From: Acinetobacter lwoffii
GTDB lineage: Bacteria; Pseudomonadota; Gammaproteobacteria; Pseudomonadales; Moraxellaceae
Length of the DNA stretch: 64,000 bases
Direction: 5' to 3'
NCBI RefSeq assembly: GCF_024129435.1
Contig: NZ_JAMXXN010000004.1
Span: 141,584-205,583 of the forward strand
Positions 29,200 to 38,784 of this stretch are shown one piece after another. Both the position numbers and the translations under genes were made by a program. A model generated the notes under the pieces. The model made no database searches, was not told where the DNA came from, and worked only from the letters and a program-made list of their open reading frames with translations. The first letter of the stretch is position 1. The number at the start of each line of letters is the position of its first letter.

Positions 29200-30099
29200 A
29201 TGACTCAGCAAGCACAGACCATTCAAGGTTCCATAGTCGCAATCGTCACCCCTATGTTTGAAGATGGCAGCGTAGATTGGAAGGGTCTCGAGAAGCTGGT
29301 TGAATGGCATATTGCAGAGGGCACCAACAGTATTGTTGCCGTTGGAACGACAGGCGAAGCCTCTACTCTCAGCATGAGTGAACACACCCAGGTGATCAAA
29401 GAAATCATTCGTGTGGCCAACAAACGTATTCCTATTATTGCCGGCACAGGTGCGAACTCGACCCGTGAAGCGATCGAACTGACCCGCGAAGCCAAAGAGC
29501 TGGGGGCAGATGCCGCTTTACTGGTAACGCCATATTACAATAAACCGACTCAGGAAGGCTTATACCAACATTATAAAGCGATTGCTGAAGCTGTTGATCT
29601 TCCTCAAATTCTTTATAATGTTCCAGGCCGTACCGGTGTAGATATGGCCAATGAAACCGTGATTCGTCTGGCAGATATTCCACAAATTATCGGTATTAAA
29701 GATGCGACTGGCGATGTACCGCGCGGTGCTGAACTGCTACAAGGCCTTGTCGGTAAAGACATGATTGTTTATTCAGGTGATGATGCCACTGCGTATCAGC
29801 TGATCAGTCATGGTGCCAAAGGTAATATCTCGGTCACGGCGAACGTGGCTCCGAAAGCCATGAGCGAAGTGTGTGCAGCTGCGATTGCCGGTGATGCAGC
29901 CACAGCTGAACAGTTAAATGCTCAGGTTGCAAATTTACACAATATTTTATTTTGCGAATCGAACCCAATTCCTGTGAAATGGGCACTCCATGACATGGGC
30001 TTAATTGGTACGGGTATTCGCCTTCCATTAACACCACTTGCAGAACAATATCGCGCTCCACTTCATGAAGCACTGGTCGAAGCGGGCGTTATTAAATAA
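29200..30099 (+). CDS. dapA: 4-hydroxy-tetrahydrodipicolinate synthase
   Basis: DapA condenses pyruvate and aspartate semialdehyde in the lysine and diaminopimelate pathway. The 299-residue TIM barrel has GTTGEASTLS near residue 49, the catalytic tyrosine in YNVPGRTGVDM and the Schiff-base lysine at 167 (IGIKDATGD). It heads the dapA-bamC-purC cluster, the same order as E. coli. Confidence 0.97.
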   Translation: MTQQAQTIQGSIVAIVTPMFEDGSVDWKGLEKLVEWHIAEGTNSIVAVGTTGEASTLSMSEHTQVIKEIIRVANKRIPIIAGTGANSTREAIELTREAKELGADAALLVTPYYNKPTQEGLYQHYKAIAEAVDLPQILYNVPGRTGVDMANETVIRLADIPQIIGIKDATGDVPRGAELLQGLVGKDMIVYSGDDATAYQLISHGAKGNISVTANVAPKAMSEVCAAAIAGDAATAEQLNAQVANLHNILFCESNPIPVKWALHDMGLIGTGIRLPLTPLAEQYRAPLHEALVEAGVIK

Positions 30100-30113
30100 A
30101 AGAGCACAAGATT

Positions 30114-30719
30114 ATGCAATTACGTTTAGGACTTAGCCTTACACTTTCAGTATTCAGTTTGGCAGGTTGTAGTTCAATGGCCTTTAATAACGGCACTTTA
30201 GACTATAAAGAGACTACTACCCTGGAAGCTTTACAATATCCTGAAGGCGCCATGGTTCGTCCTGCAACGCCATTGTATCCTGCTCCAACAGTTGATCCGC
30301 TTGCAATTGAACATGCACCGAAGCTTGAAAACCAGCGTGGCAACCGTTTTGCCTTGCCACGCCCACAAGCCCAGACTGAAAACTCAAATACAGCTGATCT
30401 AACCGAAACCAATACGGTGGGTCAACCACAGTTGGTCACTGACGGAAATCTTAATCCGCTGCTTAAAATTGAGGGAAATTCTGCTACAATTTGGCAATAT
30501 ACACTTGCCACCCTCAGCAGTCTGAATCATAGCATCGTTGTGCAGAGCAAAAATCGTTATGAAGTCACGATTAAAGTCGACCAGCAGACCTATGTATTAA
30601 GATTATCTTCTGTCGGTTCAAGTAATAACCTCGCTGTGTTCAATGCCGATAACAGTTTTGCCGACCGTGAAAAAGCCGCAGAACTGCTCAACCAGATTTA
30701 CCAAAATTGGCCAGCCTAG
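30114..30719 (+). CDS. bamC: BamC/NlpB-like outer membrane lipoprotein
   Basis: This 201-residue lipoprotein has a signal peptide ending in a SLAGC lipobox (Cys19), a long low-complexity linker rich in proline, asparagine and threonine, and one C-terminal alpha/beta domain (residues 115-201). E. coli BamC has two such domains, so this protein is shorter and its assignment rests partly on its place between dapA and purC. The expected role is an accessory part of the BAM outer-membrane protein assembly machine. It follows dapA by 14 bp. Confidence 0.75.
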   Translation: MQLRLGLSLTLSVFSLAGCSSMAFNNGTLDYKETTTLEALQYPEGAMVRPATPLYPAPTVDPLAIEHAPKLENQRGNRFALPRPQAQTENSNTADLTETNTVGQPQLVTDGNLNPLLKIEGNSATIWQYTLATLSSLNHSIVVQSKNRYEVTIKVDQQTYVLRLSSVGSSNNLAVFNADNSFADREKAAELLNQIYQNWPA

Positions 30720-30740
30720 ACATTTCTAGGCATTTTTTTT
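30714..30740 (+). terminator. Terminator hairpin containing the bamC stop codon
   Basis: A 7-bp stem (GCCTAGA / TCTAGGC) with a CATT loop includes the bamC TAG stop in its left arm and is followed by ATTTTTTTT. purC begins only 16 bp later. Confidence 0.8.
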
Positions 30741-30755
30741 GTAAAAGGTTCCCTC

Positions 30756-31475
30756 ATGTTAAAACAAACCTTGCTCTATACTGGTAAAGCGAAATCTGTC
30801 TACACCACAGACAGTTCAGACCATCTGATTTTAGTCTTTCGCGATGATGCCTCAGCATTCAATGGCGAAAAAATTGAGCAACTAGATCGTAAAGGCAAGG
30901 TGAACAACCGTTTTAACGCCTTCATCATGGAAAAACTGGCAGAAGCGGGAATTGAGACCCACTTTGAAAAGCTACTGACTCCAAATGAAGTGCTGGTGAA
31001 AAAACTGGATATGATCCCGGTTGAATGTGTGATCCGTAACTATGCAGCAGGTTCTTTATGCCGCCGCCTGGGTGTGGAAGAAGGCAAGGAACTGACTCCT
31101 CCAACATTTGAATTGTTCTTTAAAGATGATGCGCTTGGCGATCCAATGGTCAATGAGTCACAAGCCATTGCTTTAGGTTGGGCGACTGCTGAACAATTGG
31201 CGAAAATGAAAGAATTGACTTACCAAGTGAACGACGTGCTTAAAGCATTGTTTGACGCAGGTAATATGATTCTGGTTGATTTTAAGCTTGAATTCGGCGT
31301 GTTCCACGACCGTATCGTACTTGGTGATGAATTCTCTCCAGACGGTTGCCGTCTATGGGACAAAGACACCAAGAAAAAACTAGATAAAGACCGTTTCCGT
31401 CAAGGTTTAGGCGGCGTAGTTGAAGCCTATGAAGAAGTAGCCGGCCGTTTAGGTATCAATCTAGACAACATCTAA
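30756..31475 (+). CDS. purC: Phosphoribosylaminoimidazole-succinocarboxamide synthase
   Basis: PurC (SAICAR synthetase) adds aspartate to CAIR in purine synthesis. The 239 residues have the N-terminal YTGKAKSVY phosphate loop, [21 protein letters not shown] and the C-terminal [12 protein letters not shown] motif. The gene follows bamC in the conserved dapA-bamC-purC order but is separated from it by a terminator-like hairpin. It has its own terminator downstream. Confidence 0.96.
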   Translation: MLKQTLLYTGKAKSVYTTDSSDHLILVFRDDASAFNGEKIEQLDRKGKVNNRFNAFIMEKLAEAGIETHFEKLLTPNEVLVKKLDMIPVECVIRNYAAGSLCRRLGVEEGKELTPPTFELFFKDDALGDPMVNESQAIALGWATAEQLAKMKELTYQVNDVLKALFDAGNMILVDFKLEFGVFHDRIVLGDEFSPDGCRLWDKDTKKKLDKDRFRQGLGGVVEAYEEVAGRLGINLDNI

Positions 31476-31496
31476 TCTGTAAATGCGCAGATTCGA

Positions 31497-31526
31497 AAAA
31501 ACCGAGCTTTTTAGCTCGGTTTTTTA
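31497..31526 (+). terminator. purC terminator
   Basis: An 8-bp core stem (AACCGAGC / GCTCGGTT) followed by a T-run, 20 bp after the purC stop codon. Confidence 0.9.
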
Positions 31527-31611
31527 TTTCCGGCTTTTAATCGGAAAAATAAATTTTTATTATTAAAATGATCGTTTTTACATCAAGAACTACATGCATT
31601 AATATTATCAC

Positions 31612-31748
31612 ATACCAGGCAAATCAGTGAGTTGACGCACTTTACTCCATATTTTCCGACCAAATTTCTCCTCTACCCTCTAGGATGTTATCTCCCTCAA
31701 AAACATCCTACTTTCAGCCCAATTCGCCTTGAATTGGGCTTTTTTTTA
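31612..31748 (+). ncRNA. Candidate small RNA with CU-rich loops and own terminator
   Basis: After the purC terminator comes about 190 bp without a plausible gene, closed by a second plus-strand terminator (AGCCCAATTC / GAATTGGGCT plus eight Ts, 31716-31748). Just before it is a 9-bp perfect hairpin (TAGGATGTT 31681-31689 / AACATCCTA 31702-31710) whose loop contains TCTCCCTC, preceded by an unpaired TTCTCCTCTACCCTC segment. A possible -10 (TATTAT, 31603) lies upstream. C-rich single-stranded segments of this kind commonly pair with Shine-Dalgarno sequences. The start site is a guess. The hairpin faces the wrong way to end rarA. Confidence 0.5.
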
Positions 31749-31777
31749 ATCTGTTCAATTAGTTGGGATACCCAGCT

Positions 31778-33052
31778 TTATTGCTGCTGTTGTTGCTGTT
31801 GCCAACGGCGTTGCTGTAAACGCTCCCCTTCAACTTCACGTTTATTACGTGCTGATTCATACAGTTTGGTATCCTTCAGTTCTGGCGGCATATATTCCTG
31901 TAGCACAAAATGCTCAGGATAATTATGCGGATACAGATAATCCACGCCATAGCCCTGCTCTTTCATCAGCTTGGTTGGCGCATTTCTTAAATGCAAAGGC
32001 ACTGGCAAATTTGAAGTTTTATCTGCGAGTTCCATCGCCTTGTTAATCGCCAGATAAGTACTGTTACTTTTGGCACTGGTCGCGAGATAAACTGCACATT
32101 GCCCCAACATAATCCGGCATTCTGGCATTCCCACGGCCTGCACCGAACGGAAACATTCCCCTGCCAACAGCAAAGCATTCGGATTCGAGTTGCCGATATC
32201 TTCGGATGCGGCAATCAGCATACGCCGTGCAATGAATACCGGATCTTCACCACCTTTGAGCATGCGTGCCATCCAGTACAAGGCTGCATCCGGATCACTG
32301 CCGCGAATCGATTTAATAAAGGCCGAGACCAGATCATAGTGCTGCTCACCAGACTTGTCATAACGGGCAATATTTTGCTGTGCTACTTTTACCACCACCG
32401 CATTGGTGATGATATTTTCCATATCCGCTTCAAAGGTACTAGCAATCAGATCCAGTAAATTTAGCGCCTTGCGGGCATCTCCTGCCGCGAACTGGATCAG
32501 GGCATCAAATTCTTCAATCAGGATATGGCGTTCCTGCAAAAAAGAGTCATTTTGTAAGGCTTGTGTCAGCAGAGTCTGAATCGATTCAGCGCTCAATGCA
32601 TTCAGGCTATACACTTGACAACGTGACAATAAGGCACTATTCACTTCAAAAGACGGGTTTTCCGTGGTGGCGCCAATTAAGGTAATTTTCCCCTTCTCGA
32701 CCGCATTTAACAGTGCATCCTGCTGGGATTTATTAAAGCGATGAATTTCGTCAATAAACACCACTGGCGTCAGCAAATCGCCACCTTCTGTAATGATTTC
32801 ACGCAGCTCTTTCACGCCGGTATTCAGTGCAGACAGGCTGATAAAAGGCCGGTCTACCGCTTGAGCCAGCAGTAAGGCAATGGTGGTTTTTCCGACTCCG
32901 GGAGGTCCCCAGAAAATGATCGAAGGCAGATGCCCCTGATCAATCATCTGGCGTAGGGGCGCCTGCTCACCCAGCAAATGTTCCTGCCCGATAATCTGTG
33001 TAAGGTCGCGTGGCCGTAAGCGTTCTGGAAGCGGGATATGACTATCTGACAT
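31778..33052 (-). CDS. rarA: Replication-associated recombination protein A (AAA+ ATPase)
   Basis: RarA (MgsA) is a clamp-loader-like AAA+ ATPase acting at stalled replication forks. The 424 residues show Walker [10 protein letters not shown] (49-57), Walker [18 protein letters not shown], sensor 1 [12 protein letters not shown] and the C-terminal tetramerisation domain. The last residues form a glutamine run ([10 protein letters not shown]) encoded by CAG/CAA repeats, an unusual tail. The gene stands alone. Confidence 0.94.
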   Translation of the reverse strand: MSDSHIPLPERLRPRDLTQIIGQEHLLGEQAPLRQMIDQGHLPSIIFWGPPGVGKTTIALLLAQAVDRPFISLSALNTGVKELREIITEGGDLLTPVVFIDEIHRFNKSQQDALLNAVEKGKITLIGATTENPSFEVNSALLSRCQVYSLNALSAESIQTLLTQALQNDSFLQERHILIEEFDALIQFAAGDARKALNLLDLIASTFEADMENIITNAVVVKVAQQNIARYDKSGEQHYDLVSAFIKSIRGSDPDAALYWMARMLKGGEDPVFIARRMLIAASEDIGNSNPNALLLAGECFRSVQAVGMPECRIMLGQCAVYLATSAKSNSTYLAINKAMELADKTSNLPVPLHLRNAPTKLMKEQGYGVDYLYPHNYPEHFVLQEYMPPELKDTKLYESARNKREVEGERLQQRRWQQQQQQQ

Positions 33053-33315
33053 GTTATTATTGGCTCAAACTAAATTCTGATCTCATTCTAACATCAGCAG
33101 TTTTGATTCCAAGAATGCAAACATCAAGCATAAAAAATTAATTTATGTAGATATCCTCTATTTTTTTAATTCTGAATGAATTAATCTCTATAAAAGCGAA
33201 TAATTTGAACATGATTAATTGTGAATTAATTACAGTGTAATTTTCATATTGTTTATTCTAATTAAAAGAAACTTATCTCGCCCCTTGGGCACTTTTGGGT
33301 TGTAGTGGTGAATGC

Positions 33316-35454
33316 ATGAAGCATGATAAATTTGAACAGGGAGCTGTGAGTCAGTCTAAGCCACTGACGTCATCATCACTGATTGCACCCCACGTTCACT
33401 TGTCTGAATCGGTTTTGTTAAAAAATCTGATCGATGCCTTACCGCAACCCTTGTGGGTCAGCAACAAAAAACATCTGCAATATTTTAACGATGCCTTGAC
33501 TGATTATCTTGGCGTGAACCTGAATGAACAGGGTCATCCGCAATGGCAGAGCTTTATTCATGCAGAAGACTTGCAGCTGTTTTTAGCGCAGTGGCATGCT
33601 GCGCTGGATCAGCATCAGAACTTTGAAACCCAGTGCCGGATTAAACGCAGTGATACCCATTATCGCATGTGTACCCTAGCGGTAAAATTTCATCATGAAC
33701 CTGAACATTTGCTGCAATGGGCCGTTTCCCTGACTGATGTGCATGATTATTTTGAAATCCAGCAACAACTTTCTCAAATCGTTTCAACTCAGGAAAATAT
33801 GCTGGATGCCAGCGCAGACTGCATTAACATTATCAGTCCTGAAGGTGAGATTCGGCATAGCAACCAGTCTGGCTGTCTGGCACAAGAAAATGAGACCACA
33901 GAACAAGATCAAGACCGTTCATTGTGCTGGTTAAATCGCTTAACCCCTGAAGCCCGAAAATCCGGACAACGTGCTCTGAAACAGGCTGCCCAAGGCTTAA
34001 ACAGTCGTTTTTCCAGCAAAATTCAGATCAAAGATCAACCAATCCAATATTGGGATCATCTGCTCACCCCGATTCTGGATCAGCAGAATATTACCCAAAA
34101 TATTCTCTGTGTATCACGCAATATTAGTCAGCAAAAAATCGCAGAAACCCGTTTAAAAGAAGTGATTAAACGCGATGAACTGACTGGCCTGTATAATCGC
34201 AGTACCTTCTATAAAACCTTTAAGCAGGTGCTGTTAAAGGCCAAACAACAGCAGACCATGGCAGGTTTACTGCTGATTGATCTGGACTATTTCCGGCATA
34301 TTAATGACACCTTGGGCCATATTGCCGGCGATCATCTGTTACATGTCTTAGGCAAACGCTTCCAGACTTGTTTCGGTCCGAATACCATCATCGCCCGTTT
34401 GGGTGGTGATGAATTTGTTGTACTGGTCAAAAATTTGGAAAGTGAAGAGCAACTGCTGGCAACGGCGCAAATGGCCTATGCCCAGCTAGATCAGCCCATT
34501 AATTATGTCGGCAATAGCATCAGCAGTGCCATGAGTATAGGCTGTGCCATCTATCCACGTGATGCCTTAAATACCTCGAATCTGCTGAAATGTGCCGATA
34601 TCGCCTTAAATGACCTGAAAAATAGTGGTCGTGGTGGCATCCGCATGTTTAATCAGGAAATGTGTGGATCACTGGAAAATATGACCAAGCAGCTGACTCT
34701 GGCACGCAAGATTATTCTCGCCGATCAGATCATTCCCTATTACCAGCCCAAGGTCCGTCTTTCTGATGGTGCAGTGATCGGTTTTGAAGCGCTATTACGC
34801 TGGCAAGATCAGAATCAGAACATTCAGTTACCTTCCGAAATTTTTGGTGCCTTTCAGGACTATGAGCTGGCCTCACGCATCAGTGAGACCATGCAGCTGA
34901 AAGTTTTCGCCGACATGAGCCGCTGGCAGGCACAAGGTCTGGATCTGTTACCGATTTCAATCAATGCTGCACCGGTTGAATTCCTGCGCGATGACTATGC
35001 CGAAAAACTGTTGGCACGCCTGTCCAATTTCGATATTCCGGCCCACAAAGTTGAACTGGAAATTACCGAACAGAGCCTGTCCGAGCATGGTGCCAATTAT
35101 GTGGTCCGTGCCCTGAACCTGCTGAAACAGGCCGGAATCCAGATTTCGCTGGATGATTTTGGCACCGGACATTCTTCGCTGACCCGTTTACAGGATTATC
35201 CGGTCGATTGCATCAAGATTGACCGCAACTTTGTAGAACGCATGAACAGTGATCCTTCTGCTCTGGCCATTGTCAAGGCCATTACCCAGATTGGCTCCAG
35301 TATTGCACTGGATGTTCTGGTCGAAGGAATCGAGAATACAGAACAGCTGGATACCCTGATCCATTGTGACTGTCAGATAGGACAAGGATTCTATTTCTAT
35401 CGCCCGATGGCCGGTGCTTCGGCCCAGGCCCTACTCCATCCAGCAGATCAATAA
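33316..35454 (+). CDS. PAS-GGDEF-EAL cyclic-di-GMP signalling protein
   Basis: The protein has 712 residues: two N-terminal PAS-like domains (about 30-145 and 155-275), a GGDEF domain (motif GGDEF at 363-367) and an EAL domain (EAL at 491-493, DDFGTGHSSL, IKIDRNFV, LVEGIEN and QGFYFYRP all present). The EAL active-site residues look intact, so phosphodiesterase activity is likely. The GGDEF catalytic motif is intact but the RxxD inhibitory site is replaced by GPNT. No transmembrane segment is seen. The in-frame start at 33295 is possible; ATG 33316 is preferred. Confidence 0.88.
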   Translation: MKHDKFEQGAVSQSKPLTSSSLIAPHVHLSESVLLKNLIDALPQPLWVSNKKHLQYFNDALTDYLGVNLNEQGHPQWQSFIHAEDLQLFLAQWHAALDQHQNFETQCRIKRSDTHYRMCTLAVKFHHEPEHLLQWAVSLTDVHDYFEIQQQLSQIVSTQENMLDASADCINIISPEGEIRHSNQSGCLAQENETTEQDQDRSLCWLNRLTPEARKSGQRALKQAAQGLNSRFSSKIQIKDQPIQYWDHLLTPILDQQNITQNILCVSRNISQQKIAETRLKEVIKRDELTGLYNRSTFYKTFKQVLLKAKQQQTMAGLLLIDLDYFRHINDTLGHIAGDHLLHVLGKRFQTCFGPNTIIARLGGDEFVVLVKNLESEEQLLATAQMAYAQLDQPINYVGNSISSAMSIGCAIYPRDALNTSNLLKCADIALNDLKNSGRGGIRMFNQEMCGSLENMTKQLTLARKIILADQIIPYYQPKVRLSDGAVIGFEALLRWQDQNQNIQLPSEIFGAFQDYELASRISETMQLKVFADMSRWQAQGLDLLPISINAAPVEFLRDDYAEKLLARLSNFDIPAHKVELEITEQSLSEHGANYVVRALNLLKQAGIQISLDDFGTGHSSLTRLQDYPVDCIKIDRNFVERMNSDPSALAIVKAITQIGSSIALDVLVEGIENTEQLDTLIHCDCQIGQGFYFYRPMAGASAQALLHPADQ

Positions 35455-35473
35455 ACGAATCACAAAGCCAGAT

Positions 35474-35926
35474 TTAACGCACCCAGCGTACGATATAGTC
35501 TTCGATGTCATCTTCATGAATGTCGCTTTCACTCAGGCAGCGCCCTGCTGCCGACTTGCGTGCCTGAATCACACTTTCCCGTGAACCGCTAATCAGATAA
35601 TGCCAGGATGGCAGGCTTTTTCCCTGCTCTACACGGCGATAGGCACAACTTGAAGGCAGCCAGTGAATCGTTTCCAGTTTCTCTGGGGTGAGCTGAATAC
35701 AGTCCGGCACATATTGCAGACGATCCGGATAATTGGAGCAACGTGCAGTGCTACAATCCAGCAGTTTGCAGGCCACTTTGGTATAGGCAACTTCCTGGGT
35801 ATCTTCATCTTCCAGTTTAATCAGACAACATAATCCGCAACCATCACACAAGGCCTCCCACTCGACTTGCGTCAGTTCAGCAAGTGAATAGTTTTTCCAG
35901 AATTCGGGACGTAAAGTATCTCTCAT
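35474..35926 (-). CDS. YcgN-like cysteine cluster protein (UPF0153 family)
   Basis: This 150-residue protein starts with [26 protein letters not shown] and has further cysteines in [16 protein letters not shown], a pattern of eight or so conserved cysteines that suggests a zinc or iron-sulfur cluster. The family is widespread (YcgN in E. coli) and its function is not established. It is convergent with the GGDEF-EAL gene, with only 19 bp between the stops. Confidence 0.82.
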   Translation of the reverse strand: MRDTLRPEFWKNYSLAELTQVEWEALCDGCGLCCLIKLEDEDTQEVAYTKVACKLLDCSTARCSNYPDRLQYVPDCIQLTPEKLETIHWLPSSCAYRRVEQGKSLPSWHYLISGSRESVIQARKSAAGRCLSESDIHEDDIEDYIVRWVR

Positions 35927-36118
35927 GATCAGGTCGGCACATTCAAAAATCAGCTTATTATAGCAGCCAGAACCCTGCAGACCTACCGCCTCAAATTCTT
36001 ATTACTATCACGTAAACTATTGTTAAATCATAGACAGTTCATCAACAAAACACTAACAGTCGCTGGAATCGTTTATTTCTATACTAAATTTGAAAATAAA
36101 AACACATGGAGAATATAT

Positions 36119-36277
36119 ATGTTTCGCTGGGCTATTATTTTTGCTGTTATTGCATTAATTGCGAGTCTACTTGGTTTCGGTGGCGTCGCAGGCTTGTCTA
36201 AGGATTTTGCAATTATCTTGTTGGTAATTGCGGTGATTCTTGCGATCGTTGGTTTTCTTTCGCGCGGCAAGGTCTAG
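36119..36277 (+). CDS. DUF1328 (YtjA-like) small membrane protein
   Basis: This 52-residue protein is almost entirely two hydrophobic helices ([22 protein letters not shown] and [22 protein letters not shown]), the DUF1328 pattern. ATG 36119 has a GGAGA ribosome binding site. The larger in-frame reading from 36020 adds residues unlike the family. Members are often stress-responsive; function unknown. Confidence 0.85.
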   Translation: MFRWAIIFAVIALIASLLGFGGVAGLSKDFAIILLVIAVILAIVGFLSRGKV

Positions 36278-36315
36278 ATTTACGCTAGACCTGTTCAAAG
36301 CAAGTGTTAGCTTTC

Positions 36316-36347
36316 AAAAAACAAGAGCCTTCTGGCTCTTGTTTTTT
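36316..36347. terminator. Bidirectional terminator between the DUF1328 gene and murJ
   Basis: A 14-bp stem (AAAAAACAAGAGCC / GGCTCTTGTTTTTT) with a TTCT loop separates the two convergent genes. Confidence 0.92.
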
Positions 36348-36400
36348 TATGGGTATTTTAATGATCTGTTTTGATCAGACATACTTCGTTCAATATGAAC

Positions 36401-37951
36401 TTAAGGTTTTAAATGACGTGGTCTAAAACCTGCCACTAGCAAGGCTGCAACATACGCCACCACACCGACAACACATAAGATCAATACTTCTAAGACACGC
36501 ATCCATTGCGATACATCTGCATTATACCAGCTCAGGGCATAGGCTAAGGCCGCAATCATCACCACATTGGCAAACATGAATTGCAGGAAGATTTTTTTCC
36601 AGTGCGAACCAAAACGGAAAATATCACGCTTATGCAGATAATAATAAAGCAAACCGGCATTGACCATGGCTGAACCCGTCGATGCCAACGCAAGGGCCAT
36701 ATGCTCCGCTTCCCAGTCAATCAGCTTGAAGAAGCCGATAAAAATCACGTTCAGAATCGCATTAGCTGCCACAGCCATCAAACCGACACGCACTGGGGTT
36801 CTGGTATCCTGCTTTGCATAAAAACCGGGTGCAAAGACTTTAATCAACATAAAGGCAATCACACCACCGCTCATACATTGCAGCGCCAAAGCCGTCATCT
36901 GGGTATCTTCAAAGGTGAACTGGCCACGTTCAAACAGAGCCTGAATAATCGGGGTCGACAGCATAAACAGTGCAATACTGGCGGGTAGGCCTGCCATCAC
37001 AATAACTTTGGCTGCCCAGTCCATCATGCCACGGAATTTTTCCGGATTTTGCTCAGTATGCCGTGCCGATAAGGACGGCAAAATCACGGTACCAATTGCC
37101 ACACCGATCAGACCCAGCGGCAATTCGGTCATACGCTCGGCACTGTACAGCCAGGACACCGAACCATCCTGCATGAATGAGGCCCAGATGGTATTTAACA
37201 GCAGGTTAATTTGCGTGACAGATACACCAAATAATGCCGGCAGCATCAACTTCATGATGCGATCAACGCCTTCATGCTTGAAGTCAATTTTCGGTGGAAT
37301 CAGCAGATTTTTACGCCACAATTCAGGAATTTGGATCGCCAGCTGTAAAATACCGGCAATGATCACAGCCCAGCCCAGCGCCATAATCGGCTCGGCCATA
37401 TAAGGCGTAAGCCAGAGCGCCCCGGCAATCATCGCCACATTCAGCAAGACCGGCGCAAATGCCGGGGTACTAAAAGAGCCATAACTGTTCAGAATACTGC
37501 TGGCAAAAGCCGTCAGTGACATGAACAGCAAATAAGGAATGGTCAGGCGGAACATGTCGGTCGCCAGAGCGAACTTTTCAGGATCGCTATGGAAACCGGG
37601 CGCATAGATATACATAATCAATGGCGCAGCAATGATCGCGACCATGGTCAAAGTCGTCATCACCGTGGCCAGACAGCCGAATACCCGACTGATCAGAATC
37701 TGAACTTCGGTATGCGTGCGACTGGTTTTATATTCGGTCAGTACCGGAATAAACGCCTGTGAAAATGCGCCTTCGGCAAATAAACGCCTGAAAAAGTTTG
37801 GAATACGAAATGCGACTACGAAGGTATCGAAGTCTTTACCAGCACCAAAGACATTCAGTAAAACAATATCTCGAACCAATCCCAGTACGCGTGACAACAT
37901 GGTCATCGCACTGACAATGACGGTCGAACGCCAAAGCGCCATCCTATTCAC
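36401..37951 (-). CDS. murJ: Lipid II flippase
   Basis: MurJ moves lipid II across the inner membrane for peptidoglycan synthesis. The 516 residues have about 14 transmembrane helices and the family start ALWRSTVIVSAMTMLSRVLGLVRDIV, followed by FRIPNFFRRLFAEGAFSQAFIPVLTEY. It is essential in relatives. It is preceded by ampD on the same strand, with 60 bp between them. Confidence 0.95.
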   Translation of the reverse strand: MNRMALWRSTVIVSAMTMLSRVLGLVRDIVLLNVFGAGKDFDTFVVAFRIPNFFRRLFAEGAFSQAFIPVLTEYKTSRTHTEVQILISRVFGCLATVMTTLTMVAIIAAPLIMYIYAPGFHSDPEKFALATDMFRLTIPYLLFMSLTAFASSILNSYGSFSTPAFAPVLLNVAMIAGALWLTPYMAEPIMALGWAVIIAGILQLAIQIPELWRKNLLIPPKIDFKHEGVDRIMKLMLPALFGVSVTQINLLLNTIWASFMQDGSVSWLYSAERMTELPLGLIGVAIGTVILPSLSARHTEQNPEKFRGMMDWAAKVIVMAGLPASIALFMLSTPIIQALFERGQFTFEDTQMTALALQCMSGGVIAFMLIKVFAPGFYAKQDTRTPVRVGLMAVAANAILNVIFIGFFKLIDWEAEHMALALASTGSAMVNAGLLYYYLHKRDIFRFGSHWKKIFLQFMFANVVMIAALAYALSWYNADVSQWMRVLEVLILCVVGVVAYVAALLVAGFRPRHLKP

Positions 37952-38011
37952 CTAATGTATAAATTTGTGGCTATTGTAATGAAACTTTTGTCAGAAGTTC
38001 ATTGCTTAATT

Positions 38012-38602
38012 TCATCGCTCAAGCGAGCTTGAGGTGTTTTTATAATGCTGTAACTGTGTACGAAAATCAGCCCAGTTAAAATACCGTCCCGGATCGGTCT
38101 TACGGCCCGGTGCAATATCCGAATGCCCGGCAATATGCTGCTGAATCTTAGAATAATGCTGTTGCAGACAGGCCGTGACTTTGACCAGGGCTTCATACTG
38201 TGCGGTTGCAAAAGGCAAATCATCACTGCCTTCCAGCTCAATCCCGATCGAATAATCATTACATTCTTTTTTGCCCAAATAGGTCGAGCGGCCGGCATGC
38301 CAGGCACGGTCATTAAAATTGACAAATTGCAGTACTTCGCCAGATCGTAAAATCAGCAAATGGGTCGACACCTGCATTCCTTCAATGGTTTGAAAATAGG
38401 GATGGACTGACCAATCCAGCTGATTCTGAAAAAACTGTTCAATATAACCGCCGCCAAACTGGGAAGGGGGCAGGCTGATATTGTGAATCACCAGCAATTG
38501 AATCTCGGTTTGTTCTGGCCGTTGATTAAAATTGGGAGACGGGATTTGACGTGCACCGATTAGTTGCCCGTCCTTGACCTGAAACTCAGCTGCCTGTTGC
38601 AT
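38012..38602 (-). CDS. ampD: 1,6-anhydro-N-acetylmuramyl-L-alanine amidase
   Basis: AmpD is a cytoplasmic zinc amidase that recycles anhydromuropeptides and thereby keeps AmpC beta-lactamase low in species that regulate it. The 196 residues show LLVIHNISLPPSQFGGGYIEQFF, RAWHAGRS and the C-terminal IAGHSDIAPGRKTDPGRYFNW motif with the zinc histidine and aspartate ligands. It is divergent from nadC, the arrangement also found in Pseudomonas and E. coli (nadC-ampD). Confidence 0.95.
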   Translation of the reverse strand: MQQAAEFQVKDGQLIGARQIPSPNFNQRPEQTEIQLLVIHNISLPPSQFGGGYIEQFFQNQLDWSVHPYFQTIEGMQVSTHLLILRSGEVLQFVNFNDRAWHAGRSTYLGKKECNDYSIGIELEGSDDLPFATAQYEALVKVTACLQQHYSKIQQHIAGHSDIAPGRKTDPGRYFNWADFRTQLQHYKNTSSSLER

Positions 38603-38784
38603 AGAACCGTTCTCCCCAAAAATAAAATCTGCAAGATCAGCATTGCAGCCGGCTTCATGCTAAAACTTTCAAGGACAAATCTCAATTCATCCCGGCAAAC
38701 TGGATGAAAAATCGCTCATCTTTTATGTAACGGTGCTAAGATAAGGCGCAATTTTCACGGCTTAAAAAAGATACGGAAATACTC

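Noticed and set aside
31632..31922. 96-codon plus-strand frame after purC
   Set aside because: It runs through a terminator and into the antisense of the rarA glutamine repeat (a cysteine run); not a plausible protein.
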